Shown here: positions 34,768 to 47,569 of the stretch, one piece after another
Numbering within the stretch: the stretch's first letter is position 1
Layout: each line of letters opens with the position of its first letter
Source: Burkholderiales bacterium
GTDB taxonomy: Bacteria > Pseudomonadota > Gammaproteobacteria > Burkholderiales > Burkholderiaceae_C
Length of the DNA: 64,000 nucleotides
Assembly: GCA_017307865.1 (NCBI GenBank)
Contig: JAFKGE010000023.1
Location: 50,533-114,532, forward strand
Reading direction: 5' to 3'
Position numbers and translations under genes: made by a program
Notes under the pieces: generated by a model
Told to the model about the DNA's origin: nothing
Database searches by the model: none
Seen by the model: the letters and a program-made list of their open reading frames with translations, nothing else

Positions 34768-35498
34768 TGGGTTACCTCGTGGTTGGATTCGGATGTGGCG
34801 CCGGCGCCCAGCCAGGCGTCCAGCGCGGCGTCGTCGCGCAGCAGCGCATCGCTGGGGCCGGCGTGCACCACGCGCCCGCGCTCGAGCACCAACGCCTGGC
34901 GCGTGATGGGCAGGATCTGGCGCGCATGCTGCTCGACCAGGATCACGGCCATGCTGCCGGAGCGCACCATGCGGTCGATGATGTGCAGCAGCTCCTGCAC
35001 GATGATGGGCGCCAGGCCCTCCAGCGGCTCGTCCAGCAGCAGCACCTTGGGGTTGAGCATCAGCGCGCGGCCCATGGCCAGCATTTGCTGCTCGCCGCCC
35101 GAGAGCTGGTTGCCCATGTTGGCGCGGCGCTCCCGCAGGCGCGGGAACATCTCGTACACGCGCGCCAGGTTCCATTCGCCCGGCCGCGCCACCACGGTGA
35201 GGTTTTCTTCCACCGTGAGCGAGCGGAAGATGTCGCGCTCCTGCGGCACCCAGCCCAGGCCGGCGCGGGCGCGCTGGTGGCTGGGCAGGGCGGCGATGTC
35301 GCGCCCCTCGAAATGGATTCGGCCACGCCGCAGGCGCGTGGCGCCCATCAGGGTGGCCAGCAAGGTGGTCTTGCCCATGCCGTTGCGCCCCAGCAGGGCC
35401 AGGCTGTCGCCGGCCGCCAGCGCGAACGACACGTCTTCCAGGATGATGGCGTCGCCGTAGCCGGCCCACACCTGCTCCATGCGCAGCAGCTCAGCCAT
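34764..35498 (-). CDS. livF: Branched-chain-type ABC transporter ATP-binding protein LivF-like
   Basis: 244 residues. The Walker A is LLGRNGMGKTTLL, the ABC signature NQLSGGEQQMLAMGRAL and the Walker B VLLLDEPLEGLAP. This small LivF form lacks the insert of LivG. It overlaps both neighbours: the livG stop at 35491 lies inside its first codons, and its own stop overlaps the MobA-like start. Although the family is named for amino acids, the location suggests uptake of an aromatic acid (inference). Confidence 0.93.
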   Translation of the reverse strand: MAELLRMEQVWAGYGDAIILEDVSFALAAGDSLALLGRNGMGKTTLLATLMGATRLRRGRIHFEGRDIAALPSHQRARAGLGWVPQERDIFRSLTVEENLTVVARPGEWNLARVYEMFPRLRERRANMGNQLSGGEQQMLAMGRALMLNPKVLLLDEPLEGLAPIIVQELLHIIDRMVRSGSMAVILVEQHARQILPITRQALVLERGRVVHAGPSDALLRDDAALDAWLGAGATSESNHEVTQ

Positions 35499-36315
35499 GG
35501 CTTTCTCCCAGATAGACCTCTTTCACGCGCGGGTGCTGGGCGATCATGTCGGGCGCGCCTTCGACCAGGATCGCGCCCGACACCAGCACCGAGATGCGCT
35601 CGGCAAAGCGGAACACCAGGTTCATGTCGTGCTCGATCAGCACGATGGTCACCTCGCGCGGCAGCTCGGCAATGGTCTCGAACAGTTCCTGGCTTTCGCT
35701 GGTGGGCACGCCGGCGGCGGGCTCGTCCAGCAGCAGCACCTTGGGGCGCATGGCCAGCGCCAGCGCGATCTCGATCAGGCGCTGGCGGCCATAGGCCAGG
35801 TTGCGCGTGCGTTCGTAGGCGTCGGGCAGCAGCTTCAGGCGCTCCAGAATGGCGGCCGCCTGGTCCACCACCTCGCCGTGCCCGGCCAGCGGCTTCCACC
35901 AGCGCGTGCCCAGGCCCTTTTGCTCGCTGACGGCCATGGCCACCGATTCGAGCACCGTCATGTCGGCGAACAGCTGGTTGATCTGGAAGGTGCGCACCAG
36001 GCCCTGGCGGCAGCGCTCGTGCTGGGCCATGGTGGTCACGTCCTGGCCCAGCAACTCGACCCGGCCGGCGCTGGGCTCCAGGTAGCCGGTCAGCAGGTTG
36101 ATCAGCGTGGTCTTGCCGGCGCCGTTGGGCCCGATCAGGGCGTGGCGCGCGCCCGGCTCGACCACCAGGTTGACGTGGTCGGTGGCTACGAAGCCGCCGA
36201 AGGTGCGCACCAGGTCATGGGTTTGTAAAACAGCGCCCCCACGCTTCGCGGCTGCGCCTGCTGCGCTGCCCCCCGAGGGGGCCTTCGCGCCTTGGGACGG
36301 CACGGCGGCGCTCAT
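35491..36315 (-). CDS. livG: Branched-chain-type ABC transporter ATP-binding protein LivG-like
   Basis: 274 residues. The Walker A is LIGPNGAGKTTLINLLTG. The signature loop is unusual: RNLAYGRQRLIEIALAL, with YGRQ rather than SGGQ, as is common for LivG. The Walker B is VLLLDEPAAGV. Residues about 5-30 (VPSQGAKAPSGGSAAGAAAK) are translated from a dispersed GC-rich repeat. The conserved protein starts near residue 29 (AVLQTHDLVRTFGG). The start overlaps the livM stop (ATGA). Confidence 0.93.
   Translation of the reverse strand: MSAAVPSQGAKAPSGGSAAGAAAKRGGAVLQTHDLVRTFGGFVATDHVNLVVEPGARHALIGPNGAGKTTLINLLTGYLEPSAGRVELLGQDVTTMAQHERCRQGLVRTFQINQLFADMTVLESVAMAVSEQKGLGTRWWKPLAGHGEVVDQAAAILERLKLLPDAYERTRNLAYGRQRLIEIALALAMRPKVLLLDEPAAGVPTSESQELFETIAELPREVTIVLIEHDMNLVFRFAERISVLVSGAILVEGAPDMIAQHPRVKEVYLGESHG
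36228..36303 (+). repeat. GC-rich dispersed repeat (second family) at the 5' end of livG
   Basis: Blocks in order on the plus strand: GCCCCCACGCTTCGCGGCTG, GCTGCGCT, GCCCCCCGAGGGGGC, CGCGCCTTGGGACGGCACGG. It is antisense to livG and is translated as a low-complexity N-terminal extension. Confidence 0.8.
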
Positions 36316-37343
36316 GACGTGCTCCCGGCACGCTGGCGTGCCTGCGCCCGCTGGCGGCGCGACTCGATCCACTGCTGCGCCGTGCCCAGGATGCCGCCGC
36401 GCGCAAACAACACCAGCAGCACCAGGATCAGGCCCAGCCAGAACTGCCAGTACTGCGGGTTCAGGTCCGACAGCTGGTCGTGCAGCACCACGAACACCAC
36501 GGCGCCGATCAGGCCGCCGTACAGGTGGCCGGCGCCGCCCAGGATCAGGATCAAGAGCAGGTCGGCCGAGCGCTGAAAGCTCAGCACGTCGAGCGAGACG
36601 AACTGGTTGGTCTGCGCCACCAGCGCGCCGGCCACCCCGGCATAGGCCGCGCCGATGGTGTAGATCTTGACCAGGCGGCGGTTCACCGGCACGCCCAGCG
36701 CGGGCATGCGCAGCGCGTTCATGCGGATGCCGCGCAGGCTCTGGCCGAAGGGCGAGCGCACCAGCCGGCGCGCCAGCCAGAACAGCACGAACAGCACGAC
36801 GACCGAATAGATGTAGCCGGTGCGGCCGAACATGTCGAAGTCGAACACGCCCAGGATGGGGCCGATGGTGATGCCCGGCAGGCCGTCCACGCCGCCGGTG
36901 ATGCGCGTCAGCTTGTTGGCCAGCTCGAAGAACATCAGCGCCACACCCAGCGTGACCATCAGGCGCGACAGATCGCTGCCGCGCAGCAGCAGGAAGCTGC
37001 TGAGAAAACCGACGATGCCGGCAAACAGCGCCGCCAGCAGCAGGCCCAGCAGCGGGTCGCTCCAGCCGTGCGAGCCCATCAGGCCGACGGTGTAGGCGCC
37101 GACGCCGAAGAAGGCCGCGTGGCCCAGCGAGATCACGCCGGCGTAGCCGAAGATCAAATCGAGCGACAGCGCGAACAGCCCGGTGATGGCGATCTGGCTG
37201 AGCAGCAGGTAGTTGCCCGGAAAGGCGAAGTAGGCCGCCACCGGCAGGCACCAGAAGGCGTATTCGAGCGGCTTCCAGTGCGCCGAGCGCCGAAAGCGGG
37301 TCAGCACGTCGGCGTTCGCCGCGCCGCGAATCGAGGTCGTCAT
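36312..37343 (-). CDS. livM: Branched-chain-type ABC transporter permease LivM-like
   Basis: 343 residues with about ten membrane segments. FALSLDLIFGYAGVISLGHAAFFGVGAYTVG is the LivM signature region, and GRSLRG-type loop SPFGQSLRGIRMNALRMPALG precedes the ATPase-coupling segment. The long cytoplasmic N-terminus (MTTSIRGAANADVLTRF) is usual. It lies 12 bp after livH and overlaps livG by four bases. Confidence 0.93.
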   Translation of the reverse strand: MTTSIRGAANADVLTRFRRSAHWKPLEYAFWCLPVAAYFAFPGNYLLLSQIAITGLFALSLDLIFGYAGVISLGHAAFFGVGAYTVGLMGSHGWSDPLLGLLLAALFAGIVGFLSSFLLLRGSDLSRLMVTLGVALMFFELANKLTRITGGVDGLPGITIGPILGVFDFDMFGRTGYIYSVVVLFVLFWLARRLVRSPFGQSLRGIRMNALRMPALGVPVNRRLVKIYTIGAAYAGVAGALVAQTNQFVSLDVLSFQRSADLLLILILGGAGHLYGGLIGAVVFVVLHDQLSDLNPQYWQFWLGLILVLLVLFARGGILGTAQQWIESRRQRAQARQRAGSTS

Positions 37344-37355
37344 GCGGGGGCCTCT

Positions 37356-38210
37356 TTACTTGTGGGCACGACCGAACAGGCCATGGGGGCGAAAGATCAG
37401 GGTGGCCACCATGACGGCGTAGATGATGAAGGCGCCGATCTGGGGGATGTAGTACTTGCCCACCACGTCGGCCACGCCCAGCAGGATGGCGGCATACAGC
37501 GAGCCCAGGATGTTGCCGCTGCCGCCCACCGAAACGACGATCAGAAAATACACCAGGTACTTGACCGGAAACTCGGGGTCGAGCCCCAGCATCTCCACCC
37601 CCAGCGCGCCGCCCAGGCCGGCCAGGGCCGAGCCCAGGGCGAAGGTCAGGCTGAACACGCGGTTGACGTCGATGCCCATGCCGCGCGCCACGCGCTGGTT
37701 GTCCACCGCGGCGCGCAGGCGGGCGCCGAACGCCGTCTTGACGACGGACCACTGCAGGCCGAAAGCCACCACCAGGCCCACGACGACCAGGAACAGGCGG
37801 TAGACACCGACGTCCAGGCCCGGCAGGTGGATCTGGCCCTTCAGAAAGTCGGGCAGGTGCAGCGGCTGCTGCTGGGCGCCGAAGAAATAGTGCGCGCCGG
37901 CCACGGCCATGAAGACCAGGCCCAGCGAAAACAGCACCTGGTCCAGGTCGGAGGCGGCGTACAGGCGCCGGTACAGCGTGCGTTCCAGCACGATGCCGAC
38001 CAGGGCCGGCACCAGCACCGCGAACGGCAGGGTGGCCAGAAAGGGCACGCCGTAGTCGTTGAGCAGCACCACGCAGGCGTAGCCGCCGATCATGGCGAAG
38101 GCGCCGTGCGCCAGGTTGACGAAGTTCATCAGGCCCAGGGTGACCGACAGGCCGACGCTGATCAGAAACAGCAGCATGCCGGAGGCGATGCCGTCAAAGA
38201 GGATCGTCAT
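37356..38210 (-). CDS. livH: Branched-chain-type ABC transporter permease LivH-like
   Basis: 284 residues with about eight membrane segments. ISVGLSVTLGLMNFVNLAHGAFAMIGGYACV is the LivH signature, and GVEMLGLDPEFPVKYLVYF is the conserved loop before the coupling helix. It forms the permease pair with livM for the binding protein encoded 30 bp upstream. Confidence 0.93.
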   Translation of the reverse strand: MTILFDGIASGMLLFLISVGLSVTLGLMNFVNLAHGAFAMIGGYACVVLLNDYGVPFLATLPFAVLVPALVGIVLERTLYRRLYAASDLDQVLFSLGLVFMAVAGAHYFFGAQQQPLHLPDFLKGQIHLPGLDVGVYRLFLVVVGLVVAFGLQWSVVKTAFGARLRAAVDNQRVARGMGIDVNRVFSLTFALGSALAGLGGALGVEMLGLDPEFPVKYLVYFLIVVSVGGSGNILGSLYAAILLGVADVVGKYYIPQIGAFIIYAVMVATLIFRPHGLFGRAHK

Positions 38211-38240
38211 GGTTGTTCCCTGGGCCGTGGCCCCGGTCGA

Positions 38241-39410
38241 TCAGGGCGTTTGCGGGTTGACGGCCTTGAAGGTGTCGAACTCGACGTTCTTGAGCACGCC
38301 GTCCACGCGCTCGAGCTTGCGGATGTACTCGTTCTGCACGATGTCGCGCGTCTTCGGGTCGATCTCGACCGGGCCGCGCGGGCTGGTCCACTTCAGGCCC
38401 TTGACGGCGGCGATGAAGGCGTCGCCGCTGGCGTCGCCCTTGGTCTTCTTCAGCGCCTCGTAGATCACGTGCATGCCGTCATAGCCACCCACCGTCATGA
38501 AATTGGGGCGATCGTCCTTGTAGGCCTTGGCATAGGCGGCGGTGAAAGCCTTGTTCTCGGGCGAGTCGTGCGCGTCGGAGTAGTGGAAGGCCGTGATGAA
38601 GCCCAGCGCGGCGTCGCCCAGCGCGGCCAGCGAGCTTTCGTCCGTCATGTCGCCGGGGCCCATTTCCTTGATGCCCAGCTTGTCCAGGCCCAGTTCGCGA
38701 AAGCCCTTGGACAGCGCCACCATGGAGCTGCCGGGCGGCACGAAGAAGTAGGCGGCGTCGGGCTTGGCGTCCTTCAGGCGCTGCAGGAAGGGCGAGTAGT
38801 CGGTGGTGTTCACCGGCGTGCGCACCTCGCCGACGATCTTGCCGCCCAGGCCGGTGAAGGTCTTGGTGAACACGGCCTGCGAGTCATGGCCCGGGCCGTA
38901 GTCGGCGACCACGATGTAGGCGCTCTTGACCTTGTTGGCATGCGCCCACTGCGCCATGGCCCAGGCGCTTTGCGGCATGGTCATGGAGGTGCGCACGATG
39001 TAGGGCGACTTTTCGACCACCGAGGCGGTGGCCGCGTTCATCACCACCATCGGCACCTTGGCCTCGGTGGCCAGCGGCGCGGCCGAGAAGGCGTTGGGCG
39101 TGAGGTCGTAGCCGGCCAGGATGTCGACCTTGTCGTTGATGATGAGCTGCTGCGATTCGCGCTTGGCGATCTGCGGCGCGATGCCGGTGTCGTCCTTGAC
39201 GATCAGCTGCACCTTGCGGCCGGCCACGGTGTCGCCGTGCTCGGCCATGTACAGGTCGATGCCGCGGCGGATCTGCTTGCCGTAGTCGGCGAAGGGCCCG
39301 GAGATCGACAGCACCAGGCCGATCTTCAGGTCCTTGGCCTGTGCCGGGCCGAAGGCCAGGGCGGCGCCCAGCGCGAGGGCGGCAACGCCCAGGGTCTTGC
39401 TCAGTCTCAT
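38241..39410 (-). CDS. ABC transporter periplasmic binding protein, LivJ type
   Basis: 389 residues. The signal peptide is about residues 1-25 (LGVAALALGAALAFGPAQA) and the mature protein begins KDLKIGLVLSISGPFADYGKQ. It belongs to the type I fold that serves LivHMGF transporters. It is first among the transporter genes, 43 bp downstream of ligC, so the whole 45743-32872 block could be one transcript. Protocatechuate or a hydroxybenzoate is the likely ligand by context. No residue pattern here proves it. Confidence 0.9.
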   Translation of the reverse strand: MRLSKTLGVAALALGAALAFGPAQAKDLKIGLVLSISGPFADYGKQIRRGIDLYMAEHGDTVAGRKVQLIVKDDTGIAPQIAKRESQQLIINDKVDILAGYDLTPNAFSAAPLATEAKVPMVVMNAATASVVEKSPYIVRTSMTMPQSAWAMAQWAHANKVKSAYIVVADYGPGHDSQAVFTKTFTGLGGKIVGEVRTPVNTTDYSPFLQRLKDAKPDAAYFFVPPGSSMVALSKGFRELGLDKLGIKEMGPGDMTDESSLAALGDAALGFITAFHYSDAHDSPENKAFTAAYAKAYKDDRPNFMTVGGYDGMHVIYEALKKTKGDASGDAFIAAVKGLKWTSPRGPVEIDPKTRDIVQNEYIRKLERVDGVLKNVEFDTFKAVNPQTP

Positions 39411-39453
39411 GTCGTTCTCCTTGGTTGGCAAATCAAAAATGGGTGAGTGTCGG

Positions 39454-40410
39454 TCAGGCGTTCAGCTGCTGTTCGAGCTGCTGCAGCACCTCGTAGCAGG
39501 GCAGCACCTGGGCCACGCTGGCGTTGGGCTCGCGGCCTTCGCGGATGGCGGCGAAGAACTCGCGGTCCTGCAGCTCGATGCCGTTCATCGACACCGCCAC
39601 CTTGGACACGTCGATTTTTTCTTCCTTGCCATTGACCAGGTCGTCGTAGCGCGCGATGTAGGTGGCGCTGTCGCCGATGTAGCGAAAGAAGGTGCCCAGC
39701 GGCCCGTCGTTGTTGAAGCTGAGGCTGAGCGTGCAGATCGCGCCATTGGCGGCCTTGAGCTGGATGCTCATGTCCATGGCGATGCCCAGCTCGGGGTGGA
39801 CGGGGCCCTGCAGCGCATTGGCCTGCACGATGGGGCTGCCGGCCTGGTAGGCGAACAGATCGACCGTGTGCGCGGCGTGGTGCCACAGCAGGTGGTCGGT
39901 CCACGAGCGCGGCTGGCCCAGCGCGTTCATGTTGGTGCGGCGAAAGAAATAGGTCTGCACGTCCATCTGCAGCACGTGGAACTCGCCCGCCGCGATTTTC
40001 TTGTGCACGTACTGGTGGCTGGGGTTGAAGCGGCGCGTGTGGCCGACCATGGCCACGCGGCCAGCCTTGCGCTGCGCGTCCAGCACGCGCTGGCCGTCGG
40101 CCAGCTTGTCGCACAGCGGAATCTCGACCTGCACGTGCTTGCCCGCCTGCAGGCACTGGATGGCCTGCGCCGCGTGCATCTGCGTGGGCGTGCACAGGAT
40201 CACCGCGTCGACGTCCGGCCGCGCCAGGCTCTCGGCCAGGTCGGTGGCCACGTGGCCGATGCCGTACTTGTCGGCCACCGCCTGCGTGGGTTCGCGGCGG
40301 CGCCCGACCAGGGACACCACCTCGACGCCGTCGATGTTGCGGATGCCGTCCAGGTGCTTGATGCCGAAGGCGCCGGCGCCGGCCAGCGCGACCTTGATGG
40401 GTTGGGTCAT
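39454..40410 (-). CDS. ligC: 4-carboxy-2-hydroxymuconate-6-semialdehyde dehydrogenase
   Basis: 318 residues, GFO/IDH/MocA-type oxidoreductase. The nucleotide fold is KVALAGAGAFGIKHLDGI, the catalytic region EIPLCDKLADGQ, and HTRRFNPSHQYVHKKI and WTDHLLWHHAAHTVDLF match LigC/PmdC. It oxidises the ring-fission product to 2-pyrone-4,6-dicarboxylate with NAD(P). It lies downstream of the fused dioxygenase gene, with one dispersed repeat in the 44-bp gap. Most of its frame is undisturbed and its length is as expected. Confidence 0.93.
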   Translation of the reverse strand: MTQPIKVALAGAGAFGIKHLDGIRNIDGVEVVSLVGRRREPTQAVADKYGIGHVATDLAESLARPDVDAVILCTPTQMHAAQAIQCLQAGKHVQVEIPLCDKLADGQRVLDAQRKAGRVAMVGHTRRFNPSHQYVHKKIAAGEFHVLQMDVQTYFFRRTNMNALGQPRSWTDHLLWHHAAHTVDLFAYQAGSPIVQANALQGPVHPELGIAMDMSIQLKAANGAICTLSLSFNNDGPLGTFFRYIGDSATYIARYDDLVNGKEEKIDVSKVAVSMNGIELQDREFFAAIREGREPNASVAQVLPCYEVLQQLEQQLNA

Positions 40411-40420
40411 GATGCTTCTC

Positions 40421-42754
<2,334 letters not shown>

Positions 42755-42767
42755 GGCGTGGCCTGCT

Positions 42768-43451
42768 TCAATCAATGTAGCGCAGACCGGCCTTGGCCAG
42801 GCCTTCGCGCATCTTGTAATAGTCGAGCCCCAGCGTGCCGCCGGCGAAGATCTCGCGCTTGCCGGTCTCGTTGGCCTCGCGCTTTTGCGCCGCCTCCAGC
42901 GTTTGCGCGGCGCGCGCGGCGGGCACGCAGACGATGCCGTCGTCGTCGGCCACGATGACGTCGCCGGGCGTGACCAGCATGCCGGCGCAGACGATGGGGA
43001 TGTTGACCGAGCCCGGCGTGGCCTTGATGCAGCCCTTGGCGCTGATGGCCTTGCTCCAGACCGGAAAGCCCATCTCGTGCAGGGTGCGCACGTCGCGCAC
43101 GCCGGCGTCGATGACGAGGGCGCGCGCGCCCTGCGCCTTGAAGCTGGTGGCCAGCAGGTCGCCGAAGTAGCCGTCGGTGCAGTCGGCGGTGACGGTGGCC
43201 ACCACGACGTCGCCGGGGCGAATCTGCTCGGCCGCCACGTGCAGCATCCAGTTGTCGCCCGGCTGCAGCAGCACGGTAACGGCCGTGCCCGAAACCTGCG
43301 CGTCGGGGTAGATGGGGCGCATGTAGGGCTTGAGCAGGCCCACGCGGCCCATGGCCTCGTGCACCGTGGCGCTGCCGAAGTGCGCCAGCGCGTCGGCGGC
43401 CGCGCGGTCGGCGCGCTGGATGTTGCGATAGACGACGCCCAATTCGTACAT
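42768..43451 (-). CDS. ligK: 4-carboxy-4-hydroxy-2-oxoadipate aldolase
   Basis: 227 residues, class II aldolase of the HMG/CHA (LigK, PmdF, ProA) family, RraA-like fold. [73 protein letters not shown] and [21 protein letters not shown] fit well, including the GDLLA and RD metal and pyruvate-binding residues. It splits the last intermediate into pyruvate and oxaloacetate. It sits between ligJ and ligI in a tightly spaced operon. Confidence 0.95.
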   Translation of the reverse strand: MYELGVVYRNIQRADRAAADALAHFGSATVHEAMGRVGLLKPYMRPIYPDAQVSGTAVTVLLQPGDNWMLHVAAEQIRPGDVVVATVTADCTDGYFGDLLATSFKAQGARALVIDAGVRDVRTLHEMGFPVWSKAISAKGCIKATPGSVNIPIVCAGMLVTPGDVIVADDDGIVCVPAARAAQTLEAAQKREANETGKREIFAGGTLGLDYYKMREGLAKAGLRYID

Positions 43452-43454
43452 GGC

Positions 43455-44483
43455 TTATTTTCCTTTCGCTTTCAATGCGGCATCCAGGCGCGGATACACG
43501 CGCCGTGCATTGCCTTCATACACCTTGTAGCGCTGCTCGGCGTTCAGGTTCGCCGTGGCCTCGACGTAGCGCTTGGTGTCGTCGTAGTAGTGGCCCGTCT
43601 CCGGGTCGATGCCGCGCACGGCGCCGATCATCTCGCTGGCGAACAGGATGTTGTCGATCGGGATGACCTGGGTCAGCAGGTCGATGCCCGGCTGGTGGTA
43701 CACGCAGGTGTCGAAAAACACGTTGTGCAGCAGGTGCTCGGTGAGCAGCGGCTTCTTCAGCTCCTGCGCCAGGCCGCGGTAGCGCCCCCAGTGGTAGGGT
43801 GCGGCGCCGCCGCCGTGCGGGATGACGAACTTGAGCGTCGGAAAGTCCTTGAACAGCTCGCCCTGGATCAGCTGCATCACCGCCGTGGTGTCGGCGTTGA
43901 TGTAGTGCGCGCCGGTGGTGTGAAAGCAGGCGTTGCACGAGGTGCTGACGTGGATCATGGCCGGGATGTTCCACTCGACCATCTTCTCGTAGATGGGGTA
44001 CCAGTGGCGGTCGGTCAGCGGCGGGCTGGTCCAGTGGCCGCCGGAGGGATCGGGGTTGAGGTTGATGGCGACGAAGCCATAGTCGCGCACGCACCTTTCC
44101 AGCTCGGGAATGCAGGTGGCCGGATCGACGCCGGGCGACTGCGGCAACATCGCCGCGCCGATGAAGTGGTCGGGAAACAGCTGCGACACGCGAAAGCACA
44201 GCTCGTTGCAGATCGCCGCCCAGGTGCTGGAGATCTGGAAGTCGCCGATGTGGTGCGCCATGAAGCTGGCGCGCGGGCTGAACACGGTGAGGTCGCTGCC
44301 GCGCTCGCGCATCAGGCGCAGCTGGTTGCTTTCGATCGACTCGCGCAGTTCGTCGTCGGAGATTTTCAGCTCGGCTACGCGGGGCATGGCGGCCGGATCC
44401 TGGATGCCGGCGATCTGGCGATTGCGCCAGTCGCCCAGGGCGGCGGGCGCGGTGGTGTAGTGGCCGTGGCAGTCGATGATCAT
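43455..44483 (-). CDS. ligJ: 4-oxalomesaconate hydratase
   Basis: 342 residues, amidohydrolase-like (LigJ type). MIIDCHGHYTTAPAALGDWR holds the first metal pair, and later ligands are in MIHVSTSCNACFHTTGAHY, VIPHGGGAAPYHWGRYRG and LFASEMIGAVRGIDPETG. It hydrates 4-oxalomesaconate (enol form) to 4-carboxy-4-hydroxy-2-oxoadipate. It ends three bases from ligK. No tautomerase (LigU/PmdU) was found in the window to supply the enol form. Confidence 0.95.
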   Translation of the reverse strand: MIIDCHGHYTTAPAALGDWRNRQIAGIQDPAAMPRVAELKISDDELRESIESNQLRLMRERGSDLTVFSPRASFMAHHIGDFQISSTWAAICNELCFRVSQLFPDHFIGAAMLPQSPGVDPATCIPELERCVRDYGFVAINLNPDPSGGHWTSPPLTDRHWYPIYEKMVEWNIPAMIHVSTSCNACFHTTGAHYINADTTAVMQLIQGELFKDFPTLKFVIPHGGGAAPYHWGRYRGLAQELKKPLLTEHLLHNVFFDTCVYHQPGIDLLTQVIPIDNILFASEMIGAVRGIDPETGHYYDDTKRYVEATANLNAEQRYKVYEGNARRVYPRLDAALKAKGK

Positions 44484-44528
44484 GGTGGGTTCTTCCGGTG
44501 CGTGAAGGCGGCCTGGCGCCTTCCTACA

Positions 44529-45892
<1,364 letters not shown>

Positions 45893-46804
45893 ATGGATCT
45901 GCGTCAACTCGAATATTTCGTGAATGTGGCTGAACTGGGCAGCTTCAGCCGTGCCGCGCTGGCGCTGGATGTGGCCCAGCCGGCGCTCAGCCGGCAAGTG
46001 CGCCTGCTGGAGGTGGAACTGCGCCAGAACCTGCTGCAGCGCCATGGCCGCGGCGCGGTGCCGACCGAGGCGGGGCAGGTGCTGCTGGAGCACGCGCGCG
46101 GCATCCTGCACCAGGTGGGGCGCGCGCGCGACGAGTTGGCGCGGCTGCGCGGCGGCCTGACCGGGCGCGTGGCCGTGGGCCTGCCGCCCAGCGTGGCGCG
46201 TGCGCTGGCGGTGCCCCTGGTGCGCGCCTTCGGCCGCCAACTGCCCGAGGCGCACCTGTCGATCGCCGAGGCGCTGTCGACCAACATGCAGGAGCAGGTG
46301 GCCAGCGGGCGCCTGGACATCGCCGTGCTGTACAACGCGCGCCCCGTGCCGGGCCTGGAAATCGCGCCGCTGGCGATGGACGAGCTGGTGCTGGTGCAGA
46401 GCGCGCGGGCGCCGCGACACGCACCGTCGGGCACGCCCGTCGGCCTGCCGGAGCTGGCGCGCCTGCCGCTGGTGATCCCCAGCCGCCCCAATGCCATCCG
46501 CATGCACGTCGAGCACCAACTGGCCGCCCTCGGCGCCCAACCGCAGGTGGCGCTGGAGATCGACGGCGTGGCGGCCATTCTCGACCTGGTGGCCGACGGC
46601 GCCGGCTGCGCCGTGCTGTCGCGCCATGCGCTGGCGGCGGGCGCCCGGCCCGCCATCTTTCAGCTGCGCCCCATCGAGATCGGCCCGGGCCAGCGCCTGC
46701 AGATCCCGCTGTTCACGGCGGCGAGCGCGCTGCGCCCCGGCACCGGCGCCCAGCGCGCGGTGCTGGCCCTGCTGCACGAGCTCACGCCGCACTACCTGGG
46801 CTGA
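45893..46804 (+). CDS. LysR-family transcriptional regulator of the protocatechuate/4-hydroxybenzoate genes (inferred)
   Basis: 303 residues. The N-terminal winged helix is MDLRQLEYFVNVAELGSFSR, AALALDVAQPALSRQVRLLE, then a periplasmic-binding-like effector domain (about 90-300). The opening LRQLEYFVNVAELGSFSRAA is typical of the CbbR/NAC side of the family. Being divergent from pobA it most likely controls pobA-lig expression, perhaps with a pathway intermediate as inducer. No effector can be named from sequence. An in-frame Ala/Arg-rich C-terminus follows the last strand. Confidence 0.9.
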   Translation: MDLRQLEYFVNVAELGSFSRAALALDVAQPALSRQVRLLEVELRQNLLQRHGRGAVPTEAGQVLLEHARGILHQVGRARDELARLRGGLTGRVAVGLPPSVARALAVPLVRAFGRQLPEAHLSIAEALSTNMQEQVASGRLDIAVLYNARPVPGLEIAPLAMDELVLVQSARAPRHAPSGTPVGLPELARLPLVIPSRPNAIRMHVEHQLAALGAQPQVALEIDGVAAILDLVADGAGCAVLSRHALAAGARPAIFQLRPIEIGPGQRLQIPLFTAASALRPGTGAQRAVLALLHELTPHYLG

Positions 46805-46891
46805 ATATGACCGACACTTGGACCCCGAAGAGCGCCCGACGGCCGCGGCCGACGCGGCGGGGCGCCGTCATTTGAACGAGAGGTCCCAATC

Positions 46892-47491
46892 ATGCTGCTG
46901 CAAGCCGACGACTGCCAACTGGTGCTGGTCGATTTCCAGGCCCGCCTGATGCCCGCCATTCACGACGGGGCGGCCGTGCTGGCCAACGCGCGCCGACTGG
47001 CGCAGATGGCGCGCTGGCTGCAGGTGCCGGTGTGGGCCACCGAGCAGGTGCCGGCCAAGCTGGGCACCACCGACGAGGCGCTGGCGGCGCTGTGCGAGCG
47101 CATCGTCGCCAAGACGGCGTTCAGCGGCGCGGCCGAGCTGCAGCCGCTGCTGGCGCCGCCGGCGCCGCCCCAGCGCGGCAACGCCCGCAGCCTGCCCAGG
47201 CACCTGCAAAAGCCGGCTTCGGCCGAGCCCGAGCGCGGCACCCTGGTGCTGGCCGGCTGCGAGGCGCACGTGTGCCTGCTGCAGACCGCGCTGGACCTGC
47301 TGGATCAGGACTGGGACGTGTGGGTCGTGACCGATGCCTGCGGCTCGCGCACCGAGCGCAACCGCGACGCCGCCTACGACCGCCTGGCCAGCGCGGGCGG
47401 CGAGCTGGTCAGCACCGAAATGGTGGGCTTCGAGTGGCTGGGCGACGCCGGGCATCCGCGCTTCAAGGACTGGCAGGGCCTGATTCGCTGA
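46892..47491 (+). CDS. Isochorismatase-family cysteine hydrolase
   Basis: 199 residues, isochorismatase-like fold of the YcaC kind. The triad is Asp14 (VDFQARL), Lys74 (VAKTAFSG) and Cys128 (GCEAHVC). After residue 86 there is an extra Pro/Arg-rich segment of about 30 residues (APPAPPQRGNARSLPRHLQK) not seen in short relatives; it lies between Lys74 and the Cys motif and is probably a surface loop. Substrate unknown. It lies 78 bp upstream of prpE but need not be linked in function. Confidence 0.88.
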   Translation: MLLQADDCQLVLVDFQARLMPAIHDGAAVLANARRLAQMARWLQVPVWATEQVPAKLGTTDEALAALCERIVAKTAFSGAAELQPLLAPPAPPQRGNARSLPRHLQKPASAEPERGTLVLAGCEAHVCLLQTALDLLDQDWDVWVVTDACGSRTERNRDAAYDRLASAGGELVSTEMVGFEWLGDAGHPRFKDWQGLIR

Positions 47492-47569
47492 CCAGCGTCA
47501 GGCGCTTGTCAAGATCTCGGGTCTATCATCGGGCGGCAGGGCAGACGGCCCGATGACAGGAGACACCAG

